This document shows positions 9,360 through 19,842 of a stretch of DNA of 64,000 nt, piece by piece. Position 1 is the first letter of the stretch, and each line of letters opens with the position of its first letter. Under the pieces are notes generated by a model, which saw only the letters and a program-made list of their open reading frames with translations, had not been told where the DNA came from and ran no database searches. Source of the DNA: Naganishia liquefaciens (taxonomy: Eukaryota > Basidiomycota > Tremellomycetes > Filobasidiales > Filobasidiaceae); assembly GCA_013423385.1 (NCBI GenBank), contig BLZA01000005.1, positions 1-64,000 on the forward strand, given 5' to 3'. Made by a program: the position numbers and the translations under genes.

Positions 9360-11314
9360 CTTAACACCCTCACCTTGATCTCACACTCCAATTCATCGTC
9401 AATGTCGCGATTGAGGACCGGGAACTGGGGGGCGGGAATGAGATCAGTCTGATCTTCAAACCAGGCAGCGCCGCTCGGTTGGAGCGTATTGGGATCGAGG
9501 CTGACGAAAGTAGTCAGTGAGAGAGGTAAAGATAAAGAAGGCGATCCCATACCTGAGCATCCTCCAGCGGTGGAAACGGCAAAGATCGATGTCCGGCTCG
9601 GAAGCCGCTTTCTCTGACTTCGCGTCCGACCCAGATTCACTATCGTGGCCATCACGGGAGACCTTCCGGAAGGGCGGAAATGTGGAACATTGAGCACAAG
9701 GGTCGCAACGCCTGTAGCGCGATAAGCTGCAGTGTCCATTCTGACGCTCCTGGAGGGCGGGAGACAGTGCGACATCGACTAGGCGGGGTCCAGATTGTAC
9801 GGGAGCTGAGGGAACGCCCTCGTCGGAGAGTCGCCTAACGGGCAGCGCCTGCCGGAAACCCATTGGGGAGCCGGCGTCAGGTGCGAAGATGTCGAAACCC
9901 GGAGCGTCGATATCCATGCCGTCACTGTCATCCAACGGCTGCGCAAGCCAGATCTCCCCCTCGTCCACATCCATGGCATCATGCGAACTTCCCGGCGCGT
10001 CCATATCCGCCAGCGCTTGCGAGGGAGAAGGCGGAAATGCCGATTGGGACCGCCCCGGTAGAGGGTCCAGGGAAGGGGAAGGCCCGCCGACCGGCCGGGA
10101 TCCACCGGGTGAAGGTACCTGCGGAGAAGACGGGGCGGGTAAGGACAGGAGGGTGTTCCTGATCCGTTCCCGGAGGCTGCCGATTTGCCCCGCGCGCCAC
10201 AAGTTGGCGATCTGCTCTACGGGCATCTTCGGTGTGGCGGAAGCGAAGATCTGGCCCTCTACCCGATCATATTCGAACATGAAGATGTGGGCGAAATGCA
10301 GGAGGAAGATGCCGCAGTCGAACATGTTGGGTTGTAGAGGGGATTGTACACTGCTGTACAGCGCGGGAAAGTGGGTATGAGGAGGCCATGTGGTGGCATG
10401 AGCCTCCAAAACCTCAAGGGCGCGGGAGTAAAGCCACCTGTTGACGTATGTCCCGACGTCCCGGCGGTCACGCTCGCCGGAGCCTGAGTCCAGGGTGACG
10501 ATGACCGGGTGGCGGCGGTCGTTGGTGGTTTGGCGGCGGGGACGGCTGACTTGAGGTGCCGGACCAGTCGCGTTGCCGATCACATCTAGGATCTTATCGG
10601 GATTCAATACGACCGCGAGAAACCAATGGCAGTCGTCCCAATGTACCGGCAGGATGACCATCTTGTAGGCGAATGGATCCCTACCGCCCAGCGAGCGCTC
10701 CACCCGTTGATAAACATCCGGTCCCTCGGCGGCGAAGACTCGGGCAGTGACGTGCCTGATCCGGTCGAAGAAATAAGTGTCGAGAACCAGCACGTCCTCT
10801 TGAGCGATGGTTGAGGCGGGGATGGATGCACGAAGTGGCATCCGATCGTGCCAGTAGTGCAGGATGAAGGCGATGACGTCGGCGTTCGAGCACTGACCGG
10901 GAGCAAGGCATTTGGCCTGCCGGACCGTGAGCTCAACTTGCGCCTGACCTTGAAGTGGCCACCGGCGGAAGGGGTCGTCGTCATTCGGCGGCAGCGCTAG
11001 GGATAAGTCCGACGGCGGGGCCGAGGTAATGGATGAGACGGCGGCTGGAAGTCTGGAAGAACGGGTCGGAAGGTCAGTTGAATATGATCGGAACACGAAA
11101 AAGGCAGACTTACGCAGTCGCATCAGGGGAACGATGTGACTGTCGTCTTTCCCCGGAAGGAGAAGACTGCCCAGCGTTGTGGCTGAGGAAAGGCTGTATA
11201 TGAGCGAAAAACACGAGGGGAACAGGTAGGAAAGGAGACTCACGACGCTTGGCTCATGTTTGCTGCGGGCGCATTTGCCGTGACATCTTGCGGTACTTGA
11301 CGCCCAGCACTCAT
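9308..11314 (-). CDS. Ulp1/SENP-type SUMO protease
   Basis: The enzyme would process SUMO precursor or remove SUMO from proteins. The C48 peptidase triad is visible: His in HWDDCHWFLAVV, Asp in VTLDSGSG and Cys in QPNMFDCGIF, with the oxyanion Gln just before. A long acidic, proline- and serine-rich C-terminal tail follows. I place the start at 11314 (MSAGRQV) and infer introns near 11191-11243, 11048-11112 and 9500-9553, each with GT-AG ends. Between the first two introns the reading frame is partly inferred. The last 17 codons (9308-9359) lie within the antisense 3' LTR of the neighbouring retroelement. The original C-terminus was therefore probably replaced. A Ulp2-like rather than Ulp1-like role is possible. 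Confidence 0.75.
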
Positions 11315-12276
11315 CTTGAGATGGCGGTGGATGCCGCAATGATTGTCGGGAGAAACTATGTAGAGAGCAAAGGTCAGAGACAGTGCGGCAATCACCGAGG
11401 AGACGTACAATATGCGGGCCAATATGTACGGGCAAGCAGCGTGTGTGACTGGTGAAAAGGAGGATACGGCTGCAATCGATTCACAATCCACGAGGCGGAG
11501 AACACGAACGACAGAGACATGGAAGCAAGCGGGAGCCAGCGATATTAATAACAATAACGCAAAGTTCGAGTTTGGCTGCAAGGTCGTCGATCGCCTGTGC
11601 TCGCGGAAGCAAATTTGGCGGGGACTTTGTGGAATTGGACGAAGTGGGCCTGATCCGTGCGGAGCTGCATACGAGGCCCCACCGCCATCACCGGGAACAG
11701 TCACGAACATTCCCGACGGCTAACAGCATGGTTCGAAACGACCGCGAGCAACGACGCGAGCGAAGACGCGGGGATCATTCCCAGAGACGGGCTGTGGAAT
11801 GGAGAAGGAATGCAGAAAGTTTGCCTTTTGGAATGTTTCTCTGAGCTTTACTACAGAAGTTAGCAACGCGAATGGTATAACGGGCGTTAGCAGCGGGAAT
11901 ATTCCGACCGAGTTTAGAGAGTGAGCGGAAGCGCACATGTAGCTTACGACTTGATGCTGGCCACCTGGACGGCACAGGCTACATGCGGGAAAAATGACGG
12001 AAATCGTCGAGGCGATAGTTTGTCAGGATCCCCGTATGGGAGACGCCGGGCAGGTTGACAAGCGCGCACGGCTGGCACTTGGTGGTGGAAGCGCGCATGG
12101 CTGGCGGTTGACGGTGGGACAAGCGCGCATGGCTGGCGGTTAGGGTCCAGAATGCTGGCGCTTGGGGGCCGCGTTGAGGGAAAATACTGGCGCTTGGGGG
12201 TCGCGTCGCCGGGCCGCGGGCGCACCCGCCCCGCATGCGGGGCGCAAGGTGAATAGCGTTAGGTGAATAGCGTTAG
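11315..12276. other. Intergenic stretch without a convincing gene
   Basis: It holds the upstream region of the Ulp-like gene and short unsupported frames. From about 12060 it holds GC-rich imperfect repeats, listed separately. I see no recognisable protein. Confidence 0.5.
12058..12205 (+). repeat. Imperfect tandem repeats of about 30 bp
   Basis: Three units built on AGCGCGCATGGCTGGCGGT are followed by two units built on CTGGCGCTTGGGGG. The unit boundaries are approximate. Confidence 0.65.
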
Positions 12277-12480
12277 GATCCCTCATACAACGGCGGAATA
12301 ATATCGCTATAGCGATATTGACTTCTTGCCCGCGACAATTAGCTACCCTCGTTGTCCTTCCGGTATTGAAAGTTCCTGTCTTGAAGTAATAAGTGTACAT
12401 CGCTAGTACTAGATCCCTTATACAACGTCGGTGCTATCTTCTGTCGCAGAATAGATCACTGGCCTGCGACAGTAAACCTA
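12277..12480 (+). repeat. Dispersed palindromic repeat, B-A-B arrangement
   Basis: Two kinds of block alternate. Block B starts CCTCATACAACGGCGG, holds a palindrome and ends near GCCCGCGAC. Block A starts TTAGCTACC and ends near GTACATCG. The first B block carries the perfect palindrome ATATCGCTATAGCGATAT. Related A-B copies are at 15380-15580 and 17598-17812. There are no coding signs; a MITE or a fragment of a larger element is possible. Confidence 0.75.
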
Positions 12481-12505
12481 CAATGCAGTGACAGTGAGAA
12501 CTCTC

Positions 12506-13612
12506 TCATCTACCTTCACTGTGGATAGATCGTTCCAGTCCCTGAACCTTTCGCTTCACCCAGTTGATTCTGTCCGATGCGTTCTGGTATTCCTGTTGAA
12601 GCGCGCTTACGTCTCGCAACCATCTTTCGCGGCGCCGTTCCCAGATTCTTTCTTCTCGCTGTTCATGGGGCAAGCTCCTGATAGCCTGCAATTCTGTTTC
12701 TAATTCTGTCTTGAAAGATGCCATAATCGTATCTTCACGGGCATCAACTGCGAAGTCGCCCGTACTCTCTTGATCGACCGTGCTCTCCGAAGCTTCACAG
12801 CTTTCAGACAAGATCCTTTTCTCACTTTGATGTTCCCCTTGATCGTTTTCCTGACGTTGATCCCAGGCATTTTCACCAGCCTCAAGAGCCTTTAGAAGGT
12901 TCGCGATGATTTTGTACCGATCATGCAAAATCTTGACTATCACGTTCGCAGCTGGGTCGATTTTCGAGTTTTCGGCTGAGGTAGGCGACCTATCATCAGA
13001 GGCCGGAGGGCTGGTTTTGCCAATGACACTCGTGTGGCTCGACGATGCATATCCTAATGATTTCTGCGTCCTCTCTTTCAGGTATTCCAACTGTTGACGC
13101 GAGTCACAAATCCTCTTCCGAAGCAGATTCTTCCTGCTCCTCCAATTGTCGGAGCGATATTTCTGAAGAGCGCTGATATCTGCGCCTGCATCCGTCTCTT
13201 TCACCTTACTGCTTTGAGAGCTCTGGCTCGAGTCAAAATGCACCAGATTCACTGTTTGTAGATCGGAAAAAGCCTGCTCTGCATTTTCTCGAGATGCCTT
13301 GGCTTTTTCTGTCCAACTGTTATAGTAGGTTGGCTTGTCTCGACTCAAAAGTGTGTACTCCTTAAGAAGTCTGATCCGCTCCAACGCGTAGAAGTCCAGC
13401 TCAGACTGAGCGTCTAGCAGCAAGCTTTGGCATACGACCGATTCATCCGGTAATGTGCTGGACTGGTCAGACATAACGTGTTGTCGAGAGTGGTCACTAG
13501 TGAAGGATGAATTGTAGATGGGGGAGGCATGGCTTGTCATGCGTTGACCACATAGCCTGCGTCCATCGATCATTATATGTCTTTTCCGGTATGATAAGCC
13601 TCGTATCAGCAC
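12506..13612 (-). CDS. Hypothetical coiled-coil protein
   Basis: This is a single 368-codon frame without introns. The protein is hydrophilic and rich in Glu, Arg, Ser and Gln. Heptad-like stretches lie around residues 60-120, 155-185 and 300-365, and a Ser-rich spacer lies near residues 190-220. No catalytic motif, signal peptide or membrane segment is visible. The first ATG may not be the true start; MSDQSSTL at about 13474 begins the more protein-like part. No family was recognised. Confidence 0.6.
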   Translation of the reverse strand: MLIRGLSYRKRHIMIDGRRLCGQRMTSHASPIYNSSFTSDHSRQHVMSDQSSTLPDESVVCQSLLLDAQSELDFYALERIRLLKEYTLLSRDKPTYYNSWTEKAKASRENAEQAFSDLQTVNLVHFDSSQSSQSSKVKETDAGADISALQKYRSDNWRSRKNLLRKRICDSRQQLEYLKERTQKSLGYASSSHTSVIGKTSPPASDDRSPTSAENSKIDPAANVIVKILHDRYKIIANLLKALEAGENAWDQRQENDQGEHQSEKRILSESCEASESTVDQESTGDFAVDAREDTIMASFKTELETELQAIRSLPHEQREERIWERRRERWLRDVSALQQEYQNASDRINWVKRKVQGLERSIHSEGR

Positions 13613-13694
13613 AATTCGTCTCCCCTAAAAATGAAGGAGTTGCGGACAGGCCAACCTTTGACCTAAGCAGAAGAAAGGCGTCTGAGAGATAAAG

Positions 13695-13873
13695 AGTAAA
13701 GGGGAAAGGGGAAAGGGGAAAGGGGAAAGGGGAAAGGGGAAAGGGGAAAGAGGAAAGGGGAAAGGCGAAAGGGGAAAGAGGAAAGGGGAAAGGGGAAAGG
13801 GGAAAGGCGAAAGGGGAAAGGCGAAAGGGGAAAGGCGAAAGGGGAAAGGGGAAAGGGGAAAGGGAAAGGGGAA
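13695..13873 (+). repeat. Purine-only 7-bp minisatellite (GGGGAAA)n
   Basis: About 25 units of GGGGAAA run on one strand, with interspersed GGCGAAA and GGAAA variants. The purine strand can in principle form G-quadruplex or triplex structures. The long frames read through it are low-complexity artefacts. Confidence 0.95.
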
Positions 13874-14224
13874 CTGTCAAAAGAAGATTCCGATCCGTCC
13901 AAAGGCATTGCGAGGGGAAAATAACCAGTATCTTCGGTATGACAACGCGCCAACCGTGCTTGAGCCTTCTAAAGAAGCGTTCGCATGCTTCATTCCGTCC
14001 AGGATGCTGGACCGAGTCGATCATTCGTGAAAACAGCCAGTCCTCGATGCCCTGTGTCACTCCAAGCGTATTTGGTAAGCAAGGATCGGCCCGTTTCCAA
14101 CCGGGTCTATAGTCGCAACGAAGCTCGCAATGATTATGCATGACGTGGCAGTGAACTCGAAGTGTCTGTGCTGTGCAAAACCTGCTGACCTCCGGTACAA
14201 CATGCTGGTAAGCAGCACGTACAG
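13874..14224. other. Stretch without a recognisable gene
   Basis: A minus-strand frame reads through here into the minisatellite (13497-14243). The part outside the repeat resembles no family I know. Confidence 0.4.
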
Positions 14225-14335
14225 CACGCTGCGCTGTAATCACTGCGACGCGCTGTTTTTCACCGAGCCGCGCTAGTGCTCACACAATGACTTTGTTCGC
14301 TCTTGTGACTTTCTAGATTGTTGTTTGGAAGGTAC
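14225..14335 (+). repeat. Degraded LTR fragment of the Ty3/Gypsy family
   Basis: It aligns with about 8930-9040 of the 3' LTR, sharing CACTGCGACGCGCTG, the ACTCAC word and the GACTTTGTT/CTTGTGACTTT stretch, but with many differences. It is older than the other two copies. Confidence 0.7.
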
Positions 14336-15187
14336 GGGGCGGCGGCCGATTACCCCCGTCTGGTACAATCCGCTTCACCGCTGAGAGTAGCATCAGCAGA
14401 CAGTCACAGTTTCTGATGTGTCCGTAACTCACAGTCTGCTCACTGCGCTTGATATGCTGCTGATCCAAAGATCTAGAAGTGATAGATTGCCCCTTTCGCT
14501 TTCAACGCCAAGCAGCGTTCCATATTCGTCCCTCAAATCCCGCACCAATCCAATCACCGCACCAATCCAATCAATTGCTCTCCTTGAATCCAGATTGACC
14601 ACCCATCATAACCCCCCTGACCGAAACACTTCTCCAGGGCATCGTTGACCATATGCGTCTCGCTGCCGAATTCCTCACAACGGCCATAGTCTAATTTCAG
14701 GGTATATGCCGGCCTCGTTCTTGAGTAGCCAGGGTTAGGGGGTCGGGGGGGGGGGGGGCAAAGGCCAGCAGTCTGCGAAATGGCCAACACCCGTTGGCCT
14801 CTAGTTGGCCTCTTGAGAATAGTGTTAGGATTCAGAATAGCGGGGCTGAAGACAAGGGAATAGTGTATGTGTGGCGATGTTACCTACGACTAACGAGACT
14901 GGCAAGACGACTTTTAAAGGCACATCGACGCTGAGCCAATGACGTTTCTAGTTTGGGTATCAAAGCGTGATTCAATGGAATGGATTTCTACAGATACAAG
15001 TGATTTGAGCTTCATCATATAGACGTCGGGATTGTGGAAACTGAAGTTTGCGCAAGGAAGCTGTAGAGAGATAGTCTAGTTCAGAGCCTAGGACGAAGTT
15101 GAACCTTAAAGTACTTCCGATGCATCCATTGGCAAGCTTTCAAAACTTGTCTCTCTCCAATGCTCTGACTCGGGTACAAGATCCCAT
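14336..15187. other. Stretch without a recognisable gene
   Basis: It contains a G-run near 14735-14758 and a 78-codon minus-strand frame (14554-14790) that could be a gene remnant. No family was recognised. Confidence 0.4.
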
Positions 15188-15274
15188 ATTGCATTGGACC
15201 TTAGTACATTGGACCATATTACGTTGTACCCAGTACATGGAACCATCGTACGTTTACCAAGTACATTGAACCAT
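15188..15274 (+). repeat. Six degenerate units of about 14 bp
   Basis: Units vary around AGTACATTGGACCAT and run head to tail six times. No function is visible. Confidence 0.7.
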
Positions 15275-15379
15275 GAGCTGTGTCCTTTGGGCAGCTCAAT
15301 CCTATCGTCACAATCTATCAGATTACGTATATATAGCGAGCATTCTGCTCCTTGTAAAAGCCCTCATGCTCTATGGTAC

Positions 15380-15580
15380 ACCTTTTGATTCACCTTTAGT
15401 TCCGAAGCTACCTCGGGTGCAACACTTTCTCAGGATTAGCTACCTTCATCTTCCACTTAAGGTATTTTAAGTCCTAGCTTGCATGATAAGTGCACATCGT
15501 TAGTGGTGGAACCCTTATACAACGGCGGAATAATATTGCTATAGCAATATTGACTTCTTGCCCGCGATAGAAGCCTTTGA
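15380..15580 (+). repeat. Dispersed palindromic repeat, A-B copy
   Basis: It matches the copy at 17598-17812 from GATTCAC onward and the copy at 12277-12480 from TTAGCTACC onward. Its palindrome ATATTGCTATAGCAATAT differs from the first copy's by one change in each arm, and pairing is kept. Confidence 0.8.
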
Positions 15581-16944
15581 TCTCTTTGGGTGTTAACTAT
15601 CAATGCGAGAGCTCAAAGGCTGCAAGTCTTGCACTGGCAAATCGGGCAGTTTTGGCTAACTAGATAAAAGTCAGCTAGCTGCGGGGAGCCCAAGAACCAA
15701 AGATGCATGTCACGGCAGAAGCTGCAAAGGCTGTAAGCTTTGCAACAAGGATATGGGCATAAGAAGACTGAGCTTGGGATGTGGAGGGGGATTCGGGCAC
15801 TTGATGGCTCGTTTATTCCCTGTCACTCGGCGCTCGCTGGCGAGACTCGCAATGCGTGCGGTGCAGGCGGCGGAAGCAACAGTGGCAGCCGCCGCGGGGC
15901 GGGACCTGACATCTAGTCTAGTAGCGGTAAGGTGGATGATGTCTACAGAGTAGCTCTTGAGTCTTGCTCGGAAGCGATACAGGATAAGCTAGAGTTCAGC
16001 TGGAATACAAGTACAAGTCACAAGAAATTAAAGGCTAAAAAGACAGAGCTAGCTAGAAGGGGCCTTTTGTACTCGGTTTATCTATTCGGCTACTGTATAA
16101 CAGTTCGGTTATTCCATTTCCCAATCCTCTTTTCTCCTACTGATCCTACTCTTTGTCGAAGTGGGCAACCATCTCGAGAAGCGGGGCGAGAGGGGCGTGC
16201 TGGCGTTCAGCAAGAGCTGGGCAGCTGCGTTAGTCCTCTTACACTACTGCAGGAAGAAGGATGTAAAGTACCGGCATGCCTAATCGGGTCCAAGGCAGCA
16301 TATCGCTTGCAACTCTGCACAGACTCGTGCTCCAAGTATGCAAACATCACATGACTACGGAGCAAATGCTGCCCCGTTTCCTAGGTGTCATTGATGCCCT
16401 GACGGAATACTGGGAGGAGAATCGACAAGGCTCGATCTCGGAATTCAGCACCAGCAAGCTTTCGCCGCACATGGTCACATTGGGCCTTTGCGGGAGTACG
16501 CGTAACACCTTTTGTCCCGACGAATGTTCCGGATCTTGATGAACTTCAGGTTGCAGGCGAGTTGCACACCTTCTTCTTCTAAGCCCCTGTTATCTCTCTC
16601 GGTCTCTCTCTGCAAATCACCAACATGTCGATCCGCCTAGGAATCTATATCGTGACGCAAACGCTTCACTACTTCAACAGCGTGGGCGCTGTTTTCCTCG
16701 TGAGGAGGGCAAGTTGTAGTGATACGACCTGGTCAGAGCCTGTTGAGTGTTCTAGTCATGACAATGCCATCACTTCGCTATCAGTTCAGCCATGGCTGAG
16801 TCAGCGAGAGCGCTGTCCGCTTGCCTCAACTTCCCATACTTCGCTTTTCCTGACTTCGCAGAAGCTAGCAAAGAAGAAGCAGCTCGCGTCATCCGGATAC
16901 TTCGTCTGTTCAGGAACCACTGAAGCCAGTAAGGACGAAGCGTC
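15581..16944. other. Stretch with only short unsupported frames
   Basis: Frames at 15753-15953, 15932-16354, 16276-16539 and 16625-16996 show no known motif. The last runs into the antisense LTR and takes its stop there. Some may be remnants of a broken gene. Confidence 0.4.
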
Positions 16945-17432
16945 GGCCAACCGTTCTTGCTCAGTTCAGACTGCAGCTCGACCTTATAATCGATAGCTGA
17001 CAAGTCAAATGACTAAGTTCAAGTACAAGCCGGATCCTAACGTGCCAAGTAGTGGGACTACGCAGTGGTCATGTAATGCTCACCTGTCTTAGCAACTGCC
17101 TAACTTATGCTTGAGCTTCAATGCTGATGACGTAAGGTTTGCAAAGCCTGAGTCAAAGTATTGAACTTGCGCGTCAAACGATAAGAGCTAATTTCGCCAC
17201 CTCCAACTATAAAATTACAAGTCAGTCTGGATCTGGTTTTCTTATATAGCTATTTTAGGAGGCAAAGGTATTCCAGTCAAGGTTGCAAGGGCTAACACAG
17301 TCATTTGGGTGAGTACCAGCGCGGTGCGGCGAGCCCCAGCGCGTCGCGGTTATTATCAGCGCGTCGCAGTGATTCCCAGCGCGTCGCAGTGATTCCCAGC
17401 GCGTAGCACCTGGGATCAGCTGGTTCTCTACA
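16945..17432 (-). mobile_element. Solo LTR of the Ty3/Gypsy family
   Basis: This is a full-length inverted relative of the LTR at 8892-9359, with most differences in the U3-like part. It is flanked by a perfect 5-bp duplication GCGTC (16940-16944 and 17433-17437). No internal region adjoins it, so it is the product of LTR-LTR recombination. Sequence similarity to the 3' LTR is high, which suggests modest age. Confidence 0.9.
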
Positions 17433-17597
17433 GCGTCCAGCTGCACTTCTCATATTTCGCTTCACGTGGTTCGTCTTCACACGCTTCGCCGAAGTATGGT
17501 ACATCAAGCTACCACTTTCTCTACCATCAAGGAGTTCTAGATAGCTAGGATCACACATTCGTAGCTGGGTTTTCAACCAATGGCAATAGGCCCCATT

Positions 17598-17812
17598 ATT
17601 TATGATTCACCCTTTGATTTCCCTTCACCCATGAAGCTGCCTTGATTGCAAGACTTTCTTCGGGATTAGCTACCCTCATCTTCCACTTCCAATATTGTAA
17701 GATCCTGTCTCGAAGTAATAAGTGTACATCGTTTGTGCTAGATCCCTCATACAACGACGCTGCTACCTGCTATTGTGGGATGGATGACTGGTCCGCGATA
17801 GTAGCCATCCGC
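17598..17812 (+). repeat. Dispersed palindromic repeat, A-B copy
   Basis: This is the third copy, in the same orientation as the other two. It lacks the perfect palindrome; its B block resembles the second B block of the copy at 12277-12480. Confidence 0.75.
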
Positions 17813-18191
17813 CTCCCATTCTCTTGTTGGCTCATGCATCCGTCTCGGTAGCAGGAATGTGCATGCTCAGGTCGCGGGTGCTCATGAACATGACGCATTC
17901 CAGTTTGTTACGTTAGATGCCTTTTCCCCTCATCGATACCTAACCCTCAAGTTTATATTGCAAGTCTAATTCCATGGATCGCATTCGGATGGGCCGTTGC
18001 GCGCCTTATCTGATAACGATTAGGTCTCGGCCGATCGCGCGCACGCCATATCTCGGCGGCCGAAAATTGCTTGGCGCGGATCGGACGAGGAGGCGAGGCA
18101 TTTGTGCGTTCTCAAGTGGATTGGGGCTGAGGTGAGGGCTGAGGCGAAGGCTGTAGTCGACAGCCGACCATCAAATACACCTTGGACCACC
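17813..18191. other. Upstream region of the heme oxygenase gene
   Basis: There is no gene or repeat visible. It presumably holds the promoter; I could not identify a TATA box or binding site with confidence. Confidence 0.4.
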
Positions 18192-19541
18192 ATGACGGAC
18201 CGAAAGATGCACCTAGACATGGTCAGTGCGCCCGTCATTCCCTCGCGAATACAGCTCATCCCCTGTTCAGCCCACGATCCCAGACCTGTCATCCTCGACG
18301 GGCACCCCGACGCCCGGCACATCCACCGTCGTCACCCCGTCCATCGTCCTTCCTCCCGAACTTCGTCCCTTGGCGTCCAAGACCGCGCGCACAGACTCTG
18401 GGACCACTTCTCCGGCATCATTGGATCCCGTTCACGACCTCGACCTCTCCCTGCCGCTCTCGACCCTCCTTCGCGAATCGACCAAGATCGCCCATACGCA
18501 AGCCGAACACTCGCCCGGCGCCATCGCTCTCGCCGGAGGGACACTTCCTTTCCGTGAATACGTTCGCTACCTTGCCGCCCTTTGGATCGTCTATTCCGTT
18601 CTCGAGCGGGAAATCGCCCGGCATGCAAGTCGCGTAGAAACAGAGGACGAAAGCGAGGTCTTGGCGTTGCTGTGGAATGAACAGCGAGGCGGCAAGGGCC
18701 GAATGTTGAGCAGAGCCGACTCGCTCGCGCAGGACATCGAATACCTGCTATCCATCAAGCCATCCTCGGAATGGACAACCGACCCGCGCGACGCCAATCA
18801 ATCCACGATCTCCCACGCCCTCCCATCACCACCATTCCCCATCCCACCGTTCCTCTCACCGCTATTCACCTCCCCACCATCCGCCATCACCGCCTTTACA
18901 TCCCGCCTCACCGACCTCTCCGCCGCGCGGCCGGCCCTCCTCCTTGCGCACGCCTATGTTCGCTACCTAGGCGACCTCTCGGGCGGCCAACTGGTTCGTT
19001 CCCGGATCCGCCGCGTCTACGCCCTCGACCCGCCGTCCACGTCTTCCGAGCCTTCTGCCGAGTCCGTCACGGAGCAGGCCGGGACACAGTTTTACGAGTT
19101 CGACATCTTTGATTCGGCAGATCGGGCGGTCGAGGGTGGTGTGAGCCAGCCGACGATGTATGAGCGCAAGCAGCGGATGACGGATATCAAGGAGTGGTTC
19201 CGGGGCGTGCTGGATAGCGGTACAGCCGATGGCAAGGAAGAGCTGAAGCGTGAGTCCTGGCCTGATGCCTTCCTTTGTGTTCGCGTTTAAACCTGCTCTC
19301 TGTAGGCGCACTGGTCGACGAGGCCATCGAATGCTTCCACCTGTCCACCCACATCTTCTCTGCGCTTCGACCGACGCCGGCCGGTCCCTCTGACAACGCA
19401 GCGTCATCACCAGAAGATCCTCCGGCTGTCCGCCAGATGCCGCCCAAGTCGTCCGACACGATCACATGGCGTTCATTCCGGCCGCTAATGATTGTGTTTG
19501 CGCTGTATATCGCATGGATCGCGTACAAGGCGGCAAAGTGA
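18192..19541 (+). CDS. HMX1: Heme oxygenase, tail-anchored
   Basis: Heme oxygenase cleaves heme to biliverdin, CO and iron at the ER membrane. The core shows the proximal-His region STKIAHTQAEHSPG and the distal-helix signature YVRYLGDLSGGQ. The C-terminus is a hydrophobic anchor (FRPLMIVFALYIAWIAY). Exon 1 is only 30 nt (MTDRKMHLDM); intron 18222-18270 (GTCAGT..CAG) joins it in frame to PTIPDLSS. A second intron, 19250-19305, gives EELKRALVDEA. The N-terminal 70 residues are Ser/Pro/Thr-rich and probably disordered. The symbol is used by analogy with the yeast gene. Confidence 0.9.
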
Positions 19542-19842
19542 GTAGACAAGGTCGATCGATCTGCAACGCAGGGGGATGCGAATGTATAGATGCGTATAGT
19601 ATTTTTGTGGACATTTTGAGGTATGGTTTGTACACATGACATCTGGTTATAGTAACATTCTTGGAGAGGCTACTGGGGCCACGATGTCGGTCGTGAGGCT
19701 GTGGCTGATACAGCGTGCAACATCAAGAGCGCGATACCATTTCGGCGTCGGCGTCTCTGGGCCAGACTATGCTTCTAGTCGGCGAGGACCTCGGGAGTCA
19801 TTCCGCCGATGTCGAAACCGATGCCGCCCGGTTGACGTGCAC
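19542..19842. other. Convergent intergenic region
   Basis: It lies between the 3' ends of the heme oxygenase and CIA30 genes. No gene or repeat is visible. Confidence 0.5.

Noticed and set aside
13497-14243. 248-codon minus-strand frame with Ser-Pro-Phe repeats
   Set aside because: The repeats are the GGGGAAA minisatellite read in frame. The remaining part has no recognisable motif.
16625-16996. 124-codon plus-strand frame
   Set aside because: It runs into the antisense solo LTR for its end, much as the Ulp-like gene does, and shows no motif.
18226-18270. Heme oxygenase start at 18226
   Set aside because: The codon there is GTG. A 30-nt first exon from ATG at 18192 plus a 49-nt GT-AG intron gives a better start.
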